Origin: Kordiimonas aestuarii
GTDB taxonomy: Bacteria; Pseudomonadota; Alphaproteobacteria; Sphingomonadales; Kordiimonadaceae
DNA: 64,000 nt
NCBI RefSeq assembly: GCF_025574465.1
Contig: NZ_JAOBPP010000021.1
Span: forward strand, 310,001 to 374,000
Direction: 5' to 3'
Shown: piece after piece, positions 1-8,407 of the stretch
Layout: the number at the start of each line of letters is the position of its first letter
Position numbering within the stretch: the first letter of the stretch is position 1
Position numbers and translations under genes: made by a program
The notes under the pieces: generated by a model
Database searches by the model: none
Told to the model about the DNA's origin: nothing
Seen by the model: the letters and a program-made list of their open reading frames with translations, nothing else

Positions 1-1
1 C

Positions 2-754
2 CTACTTCTGGTTGCTGCATGCAGCACAGGTGGTCCAGGGGGCCGCAGCATGGCGCCAGGCGCCCCTGTCCAGCGGATCAACCCGGCGGTTGAACAGGCG
101 CTGTGCGAAGGCCGCGCCACCGACGCAGCCCGCATCTTGACCTCTGAGCCTCTTTCTTCTCCCGCTGATCGCTTCTACACCGGTCTCGCACTTGAAGAGA
201 GCGGCAGACCCGTCGCAGCCAGGCGTATCTATGCATCTCTGATGACCTCAGGCGCGCAGGACGGCGTCTTTGCCCATTGCGGCAGCATGGTGCTCGCGGA
301 CGGCCCCGTCAGTGCAGAGGCGGGCCGGCGTCTTGCCATCATTGCATCCAAGCTTCAGACCATGGATGTCGCGCGCGGAGAACCGCTTCAGTTTGGTGTG
401 GGGCTGCCGCCGACACAAAACAAGCCCAGCGATGTGTCACGCACCGCCCCGGCGGCGGGTAACGGTGTCGGGCCAAGACGCGCGGTAACCCGCCCCTCCG
501 GCAACTCACCACTTGGGCGCTGGTTTGCGCACCTGGCATCATACCGGTCATACGACCACGCGATGAGCGGCAAAAGCAGCCTTGAAAAACAGTATCCGGC
601 ACTGACCGACATTATCGACCAGTGGGAAGTCAATGTTGGTGGCTATGCCCTCCGGCTCGGCGTACGCCTGAGTGACAAGAGCGACGCAAAGGAACTTTGC
701 GCACAGGTCAAAAGCCAGGGCGAGTATTGTGCCGTGATGGACACCTCGCAATAA
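2..754 (+). CDS. SPOR-domain lipoprotein (5' end outside window)
   Basis: The reading frame is already open at base 2, so the true start lies upstream of the window. The first visible codons read LLLVAACSTGG, the end of a lipoprotein signal peptide. The lipobox is VAAC and the lipidated Cys codon is at 20-22. An ATG at 50 is internal and would remove the lipobox. The middle (codons ~25-110) is helical and TPR-like. The last ~75 residues, from GRWFAHLASYRS to the end, match the SPOR fold, including a GGYALRLGVRLSD strand and a conserved Cys pair (ELCAQ...EYCAV). SPOR domains bind denuded peptidoglycan glycan strands, so an envelope-anchored cell-wall-binding role is likely. The partner is not visible. 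Confidence 0.8.
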   Translation, partial: LLLVAACSTGGPGGRSMAPGAPVQRINPAVEQALCEGRATDAARILTSEPLSSPADRFYTGLALEESGRPVAARRIYASLMTSGAQDGVFAHCGSMVLADGPVSAEAGRRLAIIASKLQTMDVARGEPLQFGVGLPPTQNKPSDVSRTAPAAGNGVGPRRAVTRPSGNSPLGRWFAHLASYRSYDHAMSGKSSLEKQYPALTDIIDQWEVNVGGYALRLGVRLSDKSDAKELCAQVKSQGEYCAVMDTSQ

Positions 755-865
755 CGCTGTTGCCTGCTGCAGCGCCATATTAGACCGGGTTCCAACCGAC
801 AGGGCAATTTCTCTCTGGTAGTTAGGACGCCGTCCGCATAAGATGGCGCCCGTTTCACAGGGTCC

Positions 866-916
866 CCGGGGTGGGTGGCCCCGGAAAAATGCAGACAGAG
901 CGGTAGGCGATACCGC
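866..916 (+). other. Two leader hairpins upstream of the NSS transporter
   Basis: Two perfect hairpins lie in the 237-base gap before the transporter. One pairs CCGGGG (866-871) with CCCCGG (879-884). The other pairs GCGGTA (900-905) with TACCGC (911-916). No T-run follows, so neither is an obvious intrinsic terminator. I could not match the pair to a known riboswitch consensus. They may be mRNA leader structure or chance in GC-rich DNA. Confidence 0.35.
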
Positions 917-991
917 CACATTACAGCAGACGTATTTAGTACAACCGTATCGGTTACGCGCGTATCTAGAGTACTCTGGGGAGAGGGAATA

Positions 992-2368
992 ATGGCTGGA
1001 ACACAACACGCCCAGTGGTCATCACGCTGGGCCTTTATCATGGCCGCTGTCGGCAGCGCCGTCGGCCTTGGCAATATCTGGAAATTTCCATATGAGGCAG
1101 GCGAAGGTGGCGGTGGTGCCTTTGTCATCCTGTATCTGATTTTTGTCTTTGTTATCGGCGCGCCTTGTCTCATTGCGGAGCTCTCGCTGGGTCGCCGTGG
1201 CCAGAAGTCGCCCGTCAACACGATGAAAAGCATCGCGACGGAAGAAGGCAAAAGCACAATGTGGGGCCTGCTTGGCTGGTCCGGCATTATCGGCGCGTTC
1301 ATCATCATCAGCTTCTATTCACTGGTTGGCGGCTGGGTGCTGGCCTATATCGTCAAGGCAGCCATGGGCTTTGGCGGCTTTGATGCCGCGCAGTCGACCG
1401 AAACATTCCTGAACTTTATCGCCGACCCGGTACAGCCAATCATCGCGCACTTCATATTTATGGCCATCACGGTCAGTATTGTAGCGCGCGGGGTACAGGG
1501 CGGGCTTGAGAAAGCAGTGACAGTCCTCATGCCGGCGCTGTTTGCCATCCTGGTGATGCTGATGATCTATTCCGGCATTACAGGCGATTTTGCAGCCGCC
1601 ATCGACTTCCTGTTCCGCCCCAACTTCCACGCGCTGACCGGTGACAAGATCCTGAACGCCCTTGGGCTTTCCTTCTTCTCGCTGTCGCTGGCGATGGGGT
1701 CGATCATGACTTACGGTTCTTACCTGCCGAAAGATGTGAATATCCCGCGGTCCGCCATCACAATCGCGGGCGCAGACAGTGCCGTGGCACTGATGGCCGG
1801 CCTTGCAATCTTCCCGATCGTCTTTGCCTATGGTCTTAACCCCGGCGGTGGCGGCGGCCTTGTGTTCATGACCTTGCCGATCGCCTTCGGCCAAATGCCA
1901 ATGGGCGGCGTGATTGGCCCACTGTTCTTCGCGCTTCTCGCCGTCGCAGCTGTCACCAGTTCGATCTCGCTGCTGGAGCCAGGCGTTTCCTATATTGAGG
2001 AGCGCACAGGCTGGAGTCGCAAGAAAGTGACTGCGATTATTGGTTTCTCGGCTTTCCTCCTTGGCACACTGTCTTCCTTTGGCCAGCCAGGCAACCTGCT
2101 GGGAGACCTGCAATTCTTCGGCAGCATGACCATCATGGATGTGAAGGATTACTTGACCAACAACATCATCATGCCGCTAGGCGCCATGTTCATGATGATC
2201 TTTGTTGGCTGGTTTGTCAGCCGCAAGGCAATGATGGAAGAACTGGCGATCGAGGACAAAAGCTTCCGCGTCTGGTATTTCCTCGTGCGCTTCATTTGCC
2301 CGGTCGCCATCTTCGCGGTGTTCGCAAACATCATCTATGACACGATCATCCAGCCAATGCTGGGCTGA
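992..2368 (+). CDS. Sodium-dependent transporter, NSS/SNF family
   Basis: This 458-residue inner-membrane protein belongs to the neurotransmitter:sodium symporter family (LeuT fold), which imports amino acids or related solutes with Na+. The family signature is at residues 21-34 (GSAVGLGNIWKFPY), the unwound TM1 that binds Na+ and substrate. It is followed by the Gly-rich EGGGGAF and about 11 hydrophobic helices. The ATG at 992 is chosen because GGGGAGAGGG lies just upstream. The longer frame from 875 adds 39 polar residues that the family lacks. A strong terminator follows. The substrate cannot be told from sequence; tryptophan/tyrosine-type and leucine-type members look alike here. Confidence 0.92.
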   Translation: MAGTQHAQWSSRWAFIMAAVGSAVGLGNIWKFPYEAGEGGGGAFVILYLIFVFVIGAPCLIAELSLGRRGQKSPVNTMKSIATEEGKSTMWGLLGWSGIIGAFIIISFYSLVGGWVLAYIVKAAMGFGGFDAAQSTETFLNFIADPVQPIIAHFIFMAITVSIVARGVQGGLEKAVTVLMPALFAILVMLMIYSGITGDFAAAIDFLFRPNFHALTGDKILNALGLSFFSLSLAMGSIMTYGSYLPKDVNIPRSAITIAGADSAVALMAGLAIFPIVFAYGLNPGGGGGLVFMTLPIAFGQMPMGGVIGPLFFALLAVAAVTSSISLLEPGVSYIEERTGWSRKKVTAIIGFSAFLLGTLSSFGQPGNLLGDLQFFGSMTIMDVKDYLTNNIIMPLGAMFMMIFVGWFVSRKAMMEELAIEDKSFRVWYFLVRFICPVAIFAVFANIIYDTIIQPMLG

Positions 2369-2390
2369 CGGCAAAACCACAGAGAAAAAC

Positions 2391-2419
2391 AAAAGGGGCT
2401 CAAGCGGCCCCTTTTTTTT
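2391..2419. terminator. Bidirectional intrinsic terminator between NSS gene and sufE
   Basis: AAAAGGGGC (2391-2399) pairs with GCCCCTTTT (2407-2415), and the plus strand continues with eight T in all. On the minus strand the same stem is followed by TTTTGTTTTT. It therefore serves both convergent genes. Confidence 0.85.
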
Positions 2420-2437
2420 GTCTCGCTTCCAGAGTGC

Positions 2438-2857
2438 CTAATTCGCGTCCGCGATAGCGTAGATGCGCTCAACCATGGCGAACAGCCCATTGGCCCGGCC
2501 GGGAGAGAGATGCGACGCAAGCCCAAGCTGGTCAAGGATGGCGCGGGCGTCCGTCGCCTTGATTTCTTCCGCTGTCTTGCCAGAGAAAATCAGCAACATC
2601 ATCGCAACAAGGCCTTTGACGATATGGGCGTCGCTGTCCCCGCGCAGGTAGATACGGCCGTCATCCGACACTTCAGGGATAAGCCAGACCTGGCTTTGGC
2701 AGCCCCGCACCTTATATTCATCCGACATTTCGTGTTCGGCAAGCGGCGGCAGCTGCCGCCCCAGATCAATGATATAGCGATACTTGTCTTCCCAATCCTC
2801 GAGAAATTCAAATGTATCCAAAATTTCAACGATCGTTGTATTTTCAAGCGACATCAT
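2438..2857 (-). CDS. sufE: SufE-family cysteine desulfuration protein
   Basis: This is a 139-residue cytosolic protein. SufE takes persulfide sulfur from the SufS cysteine desulfurase and stimulates it during Fe-S cluster assembly. The catalytic Cys is residue 53 in VRGCQSQVW, the family's invariant motif. The N-terminal helix FEFLEDWEDKYRYIIDLG and the C-terminal HLSPGRANGL are also typical, and the length is normal. The first two codons are both ATG, so the start may be at 2854. The gene stands alone, with no suf operon beside it here. Confidence 0.93.
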   Translation of the reverse strand: MMSLENTTIVEILDTFEFLEDWEDKYRYIIDLGRQLPPLAEHEMSDEYKVRGCQSQVWLIPEVSDDGRIYLRGDSDAHIVKGLVAMMLLIFSGKTAEEIKATDARAILDQLGLASHLSPGRANGLFAMVERIYAIADAN

Positions 2858-2984
2858 ATATCCAAAACGCTACGGTATCTTGACAGGCGGGCCGATCGCC
2901 CGACCTAATGTCTCGAGTGTCTAAAGGATCAGGCCAGATAGTTAAAGGCCAAAAACCAAACGACCAAAGCGAGGGGAGCGCTGA

Positions 2985-4319
2985 ATGTCATCCAACCAAC
3001 CGGGCTATCCACGCCCTGCTTACGCCTGGTATATGGTCGTGCTTCTGCTCGTCATCTATACCTTTTCCTTCATTGACCGCCAGATTCTGGGCCTTCTGGG
3101 GCCCGCCATCAAGGCAGATTTTGGCATCTCAGACACACAGTTTGGTGTACTGACCGGTTTTGCCTTCGCGGTATTTTACACCGCCTTCGGCCTGTTGTGC
3201 GCGCGTTTCGCCGACAGCGGAAACCGTCGCCTGCTGATTGTGATCGGCCTGTTTCTGTGGAGCCTGATGACAGCCGCGTCGTCGCTGGCACGCAGCTTCA
3301 TGTCACTCTTTATTCTGCGCATGGGCGTGGGCGTGGGTGAGGCAACCCTGGCACCGGCCGCCAACTCCATGCTGGCGGATACCTTCCCCAAGGAGCGGCT
3401 GTCAACCGCCCTCTCCGTCTACTCAATGGGCATTCCAGTGGGGTCAGCACTTGCCTTTATCGTTGGCGGCGCGGTGATCGACTTCGCTGAAAAGCTACCT
3501 GATATCGATATCCCGGGGTATGGCCTGATGGGCGGCTGGCAAAAGGCCTTTCTGATGGTGGGTGTGCCCGGCCTGTTGCTCACGCTCCTCATGTTCACCA
3601 TCAAGGAGCCTGCACGCAAGGGTACCGCGGGGTCTGCTACCAGCATCCCGATCCGGGAGGTGCTCAGCTATTTTTGCAGCAAGGCGCGCGCCTACAGCAG
3701 TGTATGCATCGGTGTGTCGATGAACGCTGCGCTCGGGTTTGGCAGTGTGATCTTCCTGCCGTTCTTTTTTGTGCGCTATCATGCCATGGCACCCTCGGAC
3801 GTTGGCATCACCTTCGGGCTTATCTCGCTCATCACCGGCCCCATGGGCCTGCTATTCGGCGGCTGGCTAGCCGACAAGCTGTATAAATGCGGACGCAAGG
3901 ACGCCCATATCCTCGCGCTGATGGCCGCCCCGCTCGGGTTTGCCATCCCCGCCTTCACCCTGCCCTTCATTCAGGACACAACCACGGCATGGGTTGTACT
4001 GGCCTTCTCCAACTTCTTCATCAATTCGCCAAGCGGCGTGGCATTCGCCAGCCTGCAGATCATCACGCCGAACCAGATGCGTGGGCAGATCATTTCCATC
4101 TATGTGATGTGCACCAGCATCATCGGCTATGGTGCCGGGCCCTTCGCGCTTGGCTTCTTCACCGATTATATCTTCGGGGACGAGATGAAGCTGAACCTCT
4201 CCTTCTTCCTGCTCGCGCTGATTACGGTGCCCGTGGGCATTGGCGCCTTCCTTTGGGGCCGCAAAGCCTTCGCCCGCGCCGTGGTGGACGAAGAAACGCG
4301 GCTGGCGGAGAGCGGCTGA
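2985..4319 (+). CDS. Major facilitator superfamily transporter (spinster-like)
   Basis: This is a 444-residue integral membrane protein with 12 predicted helices in two halves and a central cytosolic loop near residues 190-215. The TM1 end IYTFSFIDRQILGLLGPAIK and the following KADFGISDTQFGVLTG match the spinster-like MFS group common in sphingomonads and related alphaproteobacteria. The loop 2-3 motif is FADSGNRR. The amidohydrolase gene starts about 100 bases downstream on the same strand, so the two may share a substrate pathway, but nothing fixes the substrate. A polar N-terminus of 12 residues precedes TM1, and GAGGGGAG at 2970-2977 is a fair ribosome site. Confidence 0.88.
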   Translation: MSSNQPGYPRPAYAWYMVVLLLVIYTFSFIDRQILGLLGPAIKADFGISDTQFGVLTGFAFAVFYTAFGLLCARFADSGNRRLLIVIGLFLWSLMTAASSLARSFMSLFILRMGVGVGEATLAPAANSMLADTFPKERLSTALSVYSMGIPVGSALAFIVGGAVIDFAEKLPDIDIPGYGLMGGWQKAFLMVGVPGLLLTLLMFTIKEPARKGTAGSATSIPIREVLSYFCSKARAYSSVCIGVSMNAALGFGSVIFLPFFFVRYHAMAPSDVGITFGLISLITGPMGLLFGGWLADKLYKCGRKDAHILALMAAPLGFAIPAFTLPFIQDTTTAWVVLAFSNFFINSPSGVAFASLQIITPNQMRGQIISIYVMCTSIIGYGAGPFALGFFTDYIFGDEMKLNLSFFLLALITVPVGIGAFLWGRKAFARAVVDEETRLAESG

Positions 4320-4336
4320 CATCCTCAAGCGGACAG

Positions 4337-4368
4337 GGCGCGGTGCAGACAGGCCTGTACCGCGCGCC
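4337..4368 (+). other. Hairpin between MFS and amidohydrolase genes
   Basis: GGCGCGGT (4337-4344) pairs with the ACCGCG...CC arm that starts at 4359, around an inner ACAGGCCTGT palindrome. No T-run follows, so it is probably an mRNA processing or stability structure, not a terminator. Confidence 0.4.
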
Positions 4369-4421
4369 AAAATTATGTACTCTAGGCCCCGATACCACTG
4401 AAGGGGACGAAGGGGACCAGG

Positions 4422-6029
4422 ATGCGCATGTTGCACCGCGCCGCAGTTACGATTGCGGCTATGTTTCTGACCAGCACCAGCCTGTTGGCCGATGGCGAAA
4501 CCAAAGCCGAACTACGTGACGCACAGGAGGGCGAGGGCCAGTATGGCCGCCTTGTGCTGCGTGGTGGCTACATCATTGATGGCACCGGCGGGCCGGCATA
4601 CGGCCCTGCGGATGTGGTGATTGAAAACAACCGCATCACCGAGATCAAGGTTGTTGGCACGCCGGACAGCCCCATCAAGCCGGAAGGCCGCCCCGCCAAG
4701 GGCGACCGTGAGCTTGATGTGACCGGCAAATACATCCTGCCCGGCTTTATTGATGTGCACACCCATATCCATGGCAAGGATTTTGGCCAGGGCGTCAGCC
4801 CGGAATATATCTTCAAGCTGTGGCTTGCGCACGGTGTCACCACGGCGCGGGTTGTGGGGTATAGCGGCTTTGAACGCACGCTGGATTTCAAGCGCCGCAG
4901 CGCTGAAAACAAGATCACCGCACCGCGCCTGCTCGCCTACCCGGAATTTGATGGTGTGGGGAGCGTGAAGGAAGCCCGGGAGATCATCCAGCGCTATAAA
5001 AAAATGGGTGCTGACGGTGTCAAGTTTCTCGGCAACCCGAAAAAGATCCTGCTGGCGGGGCTTGATGAAGCGGAAAAACTAGGCCTTCGCACCACAATGC
5101 ACCACGCACAAACCGCTGTGACCGACGCCAATGTGCTGGATACTTCAGCCCGCGGCCTTGATAGCATGGAACACTGGTACGGCCTGCCCGAAGCCATGTT
5201 TGAGGACCGGCTCATTCAGGATTATCCATCTGACTATATTTATACTGACGAGATGGACCGCTTTGGCGAAGCAGGCAAACTGTGGAAACAAGCGGCCAAA
5301 CCGGGATCTGACAAATGGAACGAGGTGATGGATACGCTTCTGGAGCGTGATTTTGCCATCAATCCCACCTTTACCATTTATGTCGCATCACGCGATCTGA
5401 TGCGTATGAGCCGCGCCGTATGGCACGACGAATATACCATGCCTGCGCTGTGGGATTTTTACCGCCCGAGCGAAGTTGCACACGGGTCCTACTGGTTTGA
5501 CTGGACGACCGAGCACGAGATTGAGTGGAAGAAGAACTACAAGCTGTGGATGCAGTTCATCAATGACTATAAAAACCGTGGCGGCAAGGTCGGCGTTGGC
5601 AGCGATACCGGTTATATCTACAGCCTCTATGGTTTTGGCTACATCCAGGAGTTTGAACTGCTGCAGGAGGCCGGGTTCCACCCGCTGGAGGTCATTCGCT
5701 CGGCCACCTATATCGGCGCGCAGGAGCTGGGCATGGAAGACGAGATCGGCGCGGTTGAAGTAGGCAAGATGGCCGACCTTGTGGTTGTGGATGAGAACCC
5801 CTTGCATAACTTCAAGGTTCTCTATGGCACCGGCGCGGTGAAACTGAACCGGGAAACTGGCCTTGTAGAACGCGTGGGCGGCGTCCGCTGGACCATCAAG
5901 GACGGCATCATTTATGACGCATTCAAACTGCGCGCTGATGTGCGCGAGATGGTGCGTGAGGCCAAAATTGAAGCCGGCATGAACCCTGACAAGCCACTGG
6001 CAATCGCCAACAGCCCGGCCAGTGAATAA
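4422..6029 (+). CDS. Exported amidohydrolase-superfamily metal-dependent hydrolase
   Basis: The protein has 535 residues and an N-terminal signal peptide (about 1-24, hydrophobic IAAMFLTSTSLL, then ADG), so it is exported. The amidohydrolase core is clear. It has a small beta domain with LRGGYIIDGTGGPAYGPADV, the metal ligands H113 and H115 in DVHTHIHG, a lysine-containing GADGVKFLGNPKK strand, later histidines in TMHHAQ and MEHWYG, and the last metal Asp in GVGSDTG. The C-terminal GAVEVGKMADLVVVDENPL is the usual return strand of the beta domain. Such enzymes cleave amide or imide bonds (imidazolonepropionase/prolidase-like group). The substrate is unknown. An MFS gene lies just upstream. 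Confidence 0.85.
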   Translation: MRMLHRAAVTIAAMFLTSTSLLADGETKAELRDAQEGEGQYGRLVLRGGYIIDGTGGPAYGPADVVIENNRITEIKVVGTPDSPIKPEGRPAKGDRELDVTGKYILPGFIDVHTHIHGKDFGQGVSPEYIFKLWLAHGVTTARVVGYSGFERTLDFKRRSAENKITAPRLLAYPEFDGVGSVKEAREIIQRYKKMGADGVKFLGNPKKILLAGLDEAEKLGLRTTMHHAQTAVTDANVLDTSARGLDSMEHWYGLPEAMFEDRLIQDYPSDYIYTDEMDRFGEAGKLWKQAAKPGSDKWNEVMDTLLERDFAINPTFTIYVASRDLMRMSRAVWHDEYTMPALWDFYRPSEVAHGSYWFDWTTEHEIEWKKNYKLWMQFINDYKNRGGKVGVGSDTGYIYSLYGFGYIQEFELLQEAGFHPLEVIRSATYIGAQELGMEDEIGAVEVGKMADLVVVDENPLHNFKVLYGTGAVKLNRETGLVERVGGVRWTIKDGIIYDAFKLRADVREMVREAKIEAGMNPDKPLAIANSPASE

Positions 6030-6046
6030 ATGCTGACAGGGTAATA

Positions 6047-6080
6047 AAACAAAGGACGGTGACACCATCGCCCTTTGTTT
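6047..6080. terminator. Terminator hairpin between convergent amidohydrolase and PAS genes
   Basis: AAACAAAGG (6047-6055) pairs with CCTTTGTTT (6072-6080), with an inner CGGTG/CATCG stem. On the minus strand the stem ends in CTTTGTTTTATT, a good U-tract for the PAS gene. The plus-strand tail is weaker. Confidence 0.65.
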
Positions 6081-6109
6081 CACGGGCAGAGCCCCGAAGT
6101 ATTGTGCTC

Positions 6110-6694
6110 CTAGCGGGTAGGCTGGTTGGGAAGGTTCGGCAGGCCGGCACCGATGTCAACACCAATGCACCCCAGGTCATTTGCGCCTGCGCTCACAAGC
6201 CCGCCAAGGTCATCGGCCGGACCGTCGCCCCATGCATAATTGCCGAACAGATAATAGTGCCCCAAGCCGCCACGACCGAGAAGGGGCAGGCCCAGAGCTT
6301 GAGCCGCGCGCTTGGGATCGTTATTATAAACCAGATCCATGCTGGTAAGGGTGCCGCATCCATAGAAGGACATGGCTTCGAACCAGCCAGCCAAAAATTC
6401 TCTGACTTCAGGCACAAAATACTCAAGCATGTTGAAACCTACCGGGTTCTCCTGCTGGCGCGCCGCAACTGCCGTGCCCATCACCCGGTATTCATAGCGG
6501 GCGCGGTCCACCCTTTCGACCAGCACCACATTGGGAAGCGCTGCTCCCAGTGCCATGGGATTGAACTTGTCACGTGTTGGCACAAGCTCGCCGTCAACCC
6601 TCAGGCTGTCCCACACTTCATAGACTGTCCGGAAAATCGGGTTATCCTGAATACACCTAATCATACACGCGCCCCATTCAACGACTGTGATCAT
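6110..6694 (-). CDS. PAS-domain protein (PAS_5-like)
   Basis: This is a cytosolic single-domain protein of 194 residues from the chosen start. The middle has the pattern of the alphaproteobacterial PAS_5 family: VPTRDKFNPMALGAALPNVVLVERVD followed by YEYRVMGTAVAARQQENPVG. No kinase, GGDEF or HTH domain is attached. The frame is open to 6760, but the first 22 residues there are Pro-rich and unconvincing. ATG at 6694 or 6664 are both possible, and neither has a strong ribosome site. Members of this family are often orphan proteins of unknown ligand. Its position beside the psp operon is probably not functional. Confidence 0.7.
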   Translation of the reverse strand: MITVVEWGACMIRCIQDNPIFRTVYEVWDSLRVDGELVPTRDKFNPMALGAALPNVVLVERVDRARYEYRVMGTAVAARQQENPVGFNMLEYFVPEVREFLAGWFEAMSFYGCGTLTSMDLVYNNDPKRAAQALGLPLLGRGGLGHYYLFGNYAWGDGPADDLGGLVSAGANDLGCIGVDIGAGLPNLPNQPTR

Positions 6695-6809
6695 AGTATT
6701 AGGGGGCTGCCGGGCCTCAGGCAACGGTAAACGCGTATAAAAAGAGGGCGGTGAAATCACCGCCCTTGTCTTTCACGTCCGGAGAGGTCGGAAAGAGAGT
6801 GTCTAAGCT

Positions 6810-7202
6810 TTAGTCTTCGAGGGCCCTAAGCTCGCGCTCCAGACGGAAACGTTTGCTGGTCATATAGGCCTCCATGTCGCTGGTGCGACGTTCGATATCG
6901 CGGAAGCGGCGGCGCAGTTCAGCCGCGGTATAGTCCGGGCTCTTGCGGGTCTGACGCCAGAATTCTTCTTCCTCATCATCGCGGTAGAGATCGTCGGGCT
7001 GGGGATCCAGCGCCATGCCAAGTACCAGATACCCGATGATGAAGAGCCAGAAGCCAGTGAATATAGCACCCACAACAGTCAGAAACCGCACCAGGCCAAC
7101 CTTGACGCCGAGGTAATCGGCAATGCCAGCACAAACCCCCATGAAGCGACCCTCTTGCGGGATCTTGTAGAGCTTGGTGGGACGTGTTTTATAATTTGTC
7201 AT
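6810..7202 (-). CDS. pspC: Phage shock protein C (envelope-stress regulator)
   Basis: This is a 130-residue inner-membrane protein. The PspC domain covers residues ~8-65. It includes KLYKIPQEGRFMGVCAGIADYLGVKV and a hydrophobic hairpin (FLTVVGAIFTGFWLFIIGYLVLG). The C-terminal half is a charged helix rich in Glu and Arg. PspC with PspB senses inner-membrane damage and draws PspA away from PspF. The ATG at 7202 is preferred over upstream frames because GGAGGAG lies just before it. The start overlaps the end of pspB by 14 bases, which implies translational coupling. It is the last gene of the leftward psp operon. Confidence 0.93.
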   Translation of the reverse strand: MTNYKTRPTKLYKIPQEGRFMGVCAGIADYLGVKVGLVRFLTVVGAIFTGFWLFIIGYLVLGMALDPQPDDLYRDDEEEEFWRQTRKSPDYTAAELRRRFRDIERRTSDMEAYMTSKRFRLERELRALED

Positions 7203-7416
7203 GATGGCGGCTCCTCCAGTCGGGAACTTCATCGTCCATGATGCGTTCCATGGTGCGCAGGCGCTCTTCAAGACGGTCGGCGGCGCTACGCAGGTCACCG
7301 AGCGATGCTTCGTCTTCAGCCGTGATGCCCTTCATCTGCTTCCATTTCGTAATGTAATGGAAAATGATCCAGAGCGGGAAGACCACCACCAGCAATAGGA
7401 TTACAACAACTTCCAT
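7189..7416 (-). CDS. pspB: Phage shock protein B
   Basis: The product is a 75-residue single-pass membrane protein. The TM segment is at residues 3-20 (VVVILLLVVVFPLWIIFH). The cytosolic part carries the PspB pattern HYITKWKQMKG, a leucine-repeat helix SAADRLEERLRTMERIMDDEVPDWR, and the family's characteristic PDWR end. PspB partners PspC in relaying membrane stress to PspA. Length and order are standard. GAGGAAGAGG lies upstream as the ribosome site. It sits 77 bases after pspA, behind a stem-loop. Confidence 0.93.
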   Translation of the reverse strand: MEVVVILLLVVVFPLWIIFHYITKWKQMKGITAEDEASLGDLRSAADRLEERLRTMERIMDDEVPDWRSRHHDKL

Positions 7417-7451
7417 TTTATCAGCCTCTTCCTCTTTTTATTTTTGTTTTG

Positions 7452-7488
7452 GCCTGCCACCGGGAGGGCGTGCCACCCAGTGGCAGGC
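7452..7488 (-). other. Intergenic stem-loop between pspA and pspB
   Basis: GCCTGCCAC (7452-7460) pairs perfectly with GTGGCAGGC (7480-7488). On the minus strand it is followed by an A-rich stretch, not a U-run, so it should not terminate. A stability or processing element that raises pspA over pspB is the likely role, by inference from its position. Confidence 0.5.
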
Positions 7489-7493
7489 GCTGA

Positions 7494-8210
7494 TTATTTC
7501 GATGCTGCTTTTTTAACAGCCGGAGTGGAAGCGGGTGCTTTTTTCGCAGATCCGCCTGTTGTTTTTGCCTTGAGTGCTGCGAGCTCCTGCTCGATGTCAT
7601 CATCGGCTTCCAGTTCGCGGAACTGGTCTTCAAGGTTCTCACCGCGCCCCATTGTCATAGCTTCTGCTTCACCTTCAAGGCGGTCAAGACGGGCGTCAAC
7701 CTTGTCGAAACGGTCAAACGCGTCCTGAATACGACCATCATAGAGGTTCTTGCGCACACGCACCTGATTGGATACCGACTTGTGGCGGGCCTGGATGCTG
7801 GCCTTTTTCGCACGGGCTTCCCGAAGTTTGGCATCAAGCTTGATGACGTCTTCTTCAATACGGGTCAGCGCGTCCTGAAGATGCTTCAGTTCTTCCGTCA
7901 GGTGCGTTTCCATGTCAGCCACTTTGGCTTTTTCAATCAGGGCACCCTTGGCAAGGTCGTCACGGCCTTTGGAGATGGCAAGCTCTGCTTTTTTCTCCCA
8001 CTCGGCCTGTGCCTTTTTCACCTTGCCGATCCGACGTTCAAGGTCCTTCTGGTCCGCGATCGTCTTCGCGGCGGAAGACCGGACTTCAACCAGCGTGTCT
8101 TCCATTTCCTGGATAACCATACGGATGATTTTTTCCGGATCCTCGGCTTTGTCGAGAATGGCATTGATATTTGAGTTGATAATGTCGGTCAGTCGGGAAA
8201 AAATACCCAT
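7494..8210 (-). CDS. pspA: Phage shock protein A (PspA/IM30)
   Basis: This is a 238-residue, almost wholly helical coiled-coil protein. It opens with the amphipathic, membrane-binding MGIFSRLTDIINSNINAILD and continues with EDPEKIIRMVIQEMEDTLVEVR, both diagnostic for PspA. PspA oligomers brace damaged inner membrane, and free PspA binds and inhibits PspF. The first ~215 residues match the family. The last ~25 are a Lys/Ala/Pro-rich tail (AKKAPASTPAVKKAASK) that looks disordered and is longer than in enteric PspA. It is the second gene of the sigma-54 operon, separated from the leader small ORF by about 200 bases. Confidence 0.95.
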   Translation of the reverse strand: MGIFSRLTDIINSNINAILDKAEDPEKIIRMVIQEMEDTLVEVRSSAAKTIADQKDLERRIGKVKKAQAEWEKKAELAISKGRDDLAKGALIEKAKVADMETHLTEELKHLQDALTRIEEDVIKLDAKLREARAKKASIQARHKSVSNQVRVRKNLYDGRIQDAFDRFDKVDARLDRLEGEAEAMTMGRGENLEDQFRELEADDDIEQELAALKAKTTGGSAKKAPASTPAVKKAASK

Positions 8211-8365
8211 TTTTTGTTTCCTTTCTTAGGGTCTCGCCCTTTTAAGCTTCCTCGCTACGTGTCCCGGGTGGCATTCGCTGGCCATTTTTTGGGACGTCCT
8301 CCCCGATTTATGCATCGGGTGCAACCTGGGCCGGATTTATATCTTTTGGCCTCTTTTTAAGCTGC

Positions 8366-8395
8366 TGCCCGGCGTCCCTCGCTTGACGCCGGGCA
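8366..8395 (-). other. Perfect 11-bp stem-loop between the leader small ORF and pspA
   Basis: TGCCCGGCGTC (8366-8376) pairs with GACGCCGGGCA (8385-8395) around an 8-base loop. On the minus strand the next bases are GCAGCTTAAAAAGAGG, with no U-run, so it is not a canonical terminator. It lies in the 197-base untranslated stretch before pspA and may protect or process the mRNA, or regulate pspA translation. Confidence 0.55.
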
Positions 8396-8407
8396 CAAGG
8401 TTCAGAA

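Noticed and set aside
875..991. 39-residue N-terminal extension of the NSS transporter
   Set aside because: Polar, unlike the family, and bypasses a good ribosome site at 980-989.
755..991. Glycine or guanidine riboswitch in the NSS leader
   Set aside because: The required conserved loops of those classes are not present; only simple hairpins are seen.
8366..8395. Hairpin before pspA as an intrinsic terminator
   Set aside because: No U-run follows on the minus strand. It is kept only as a structural element.
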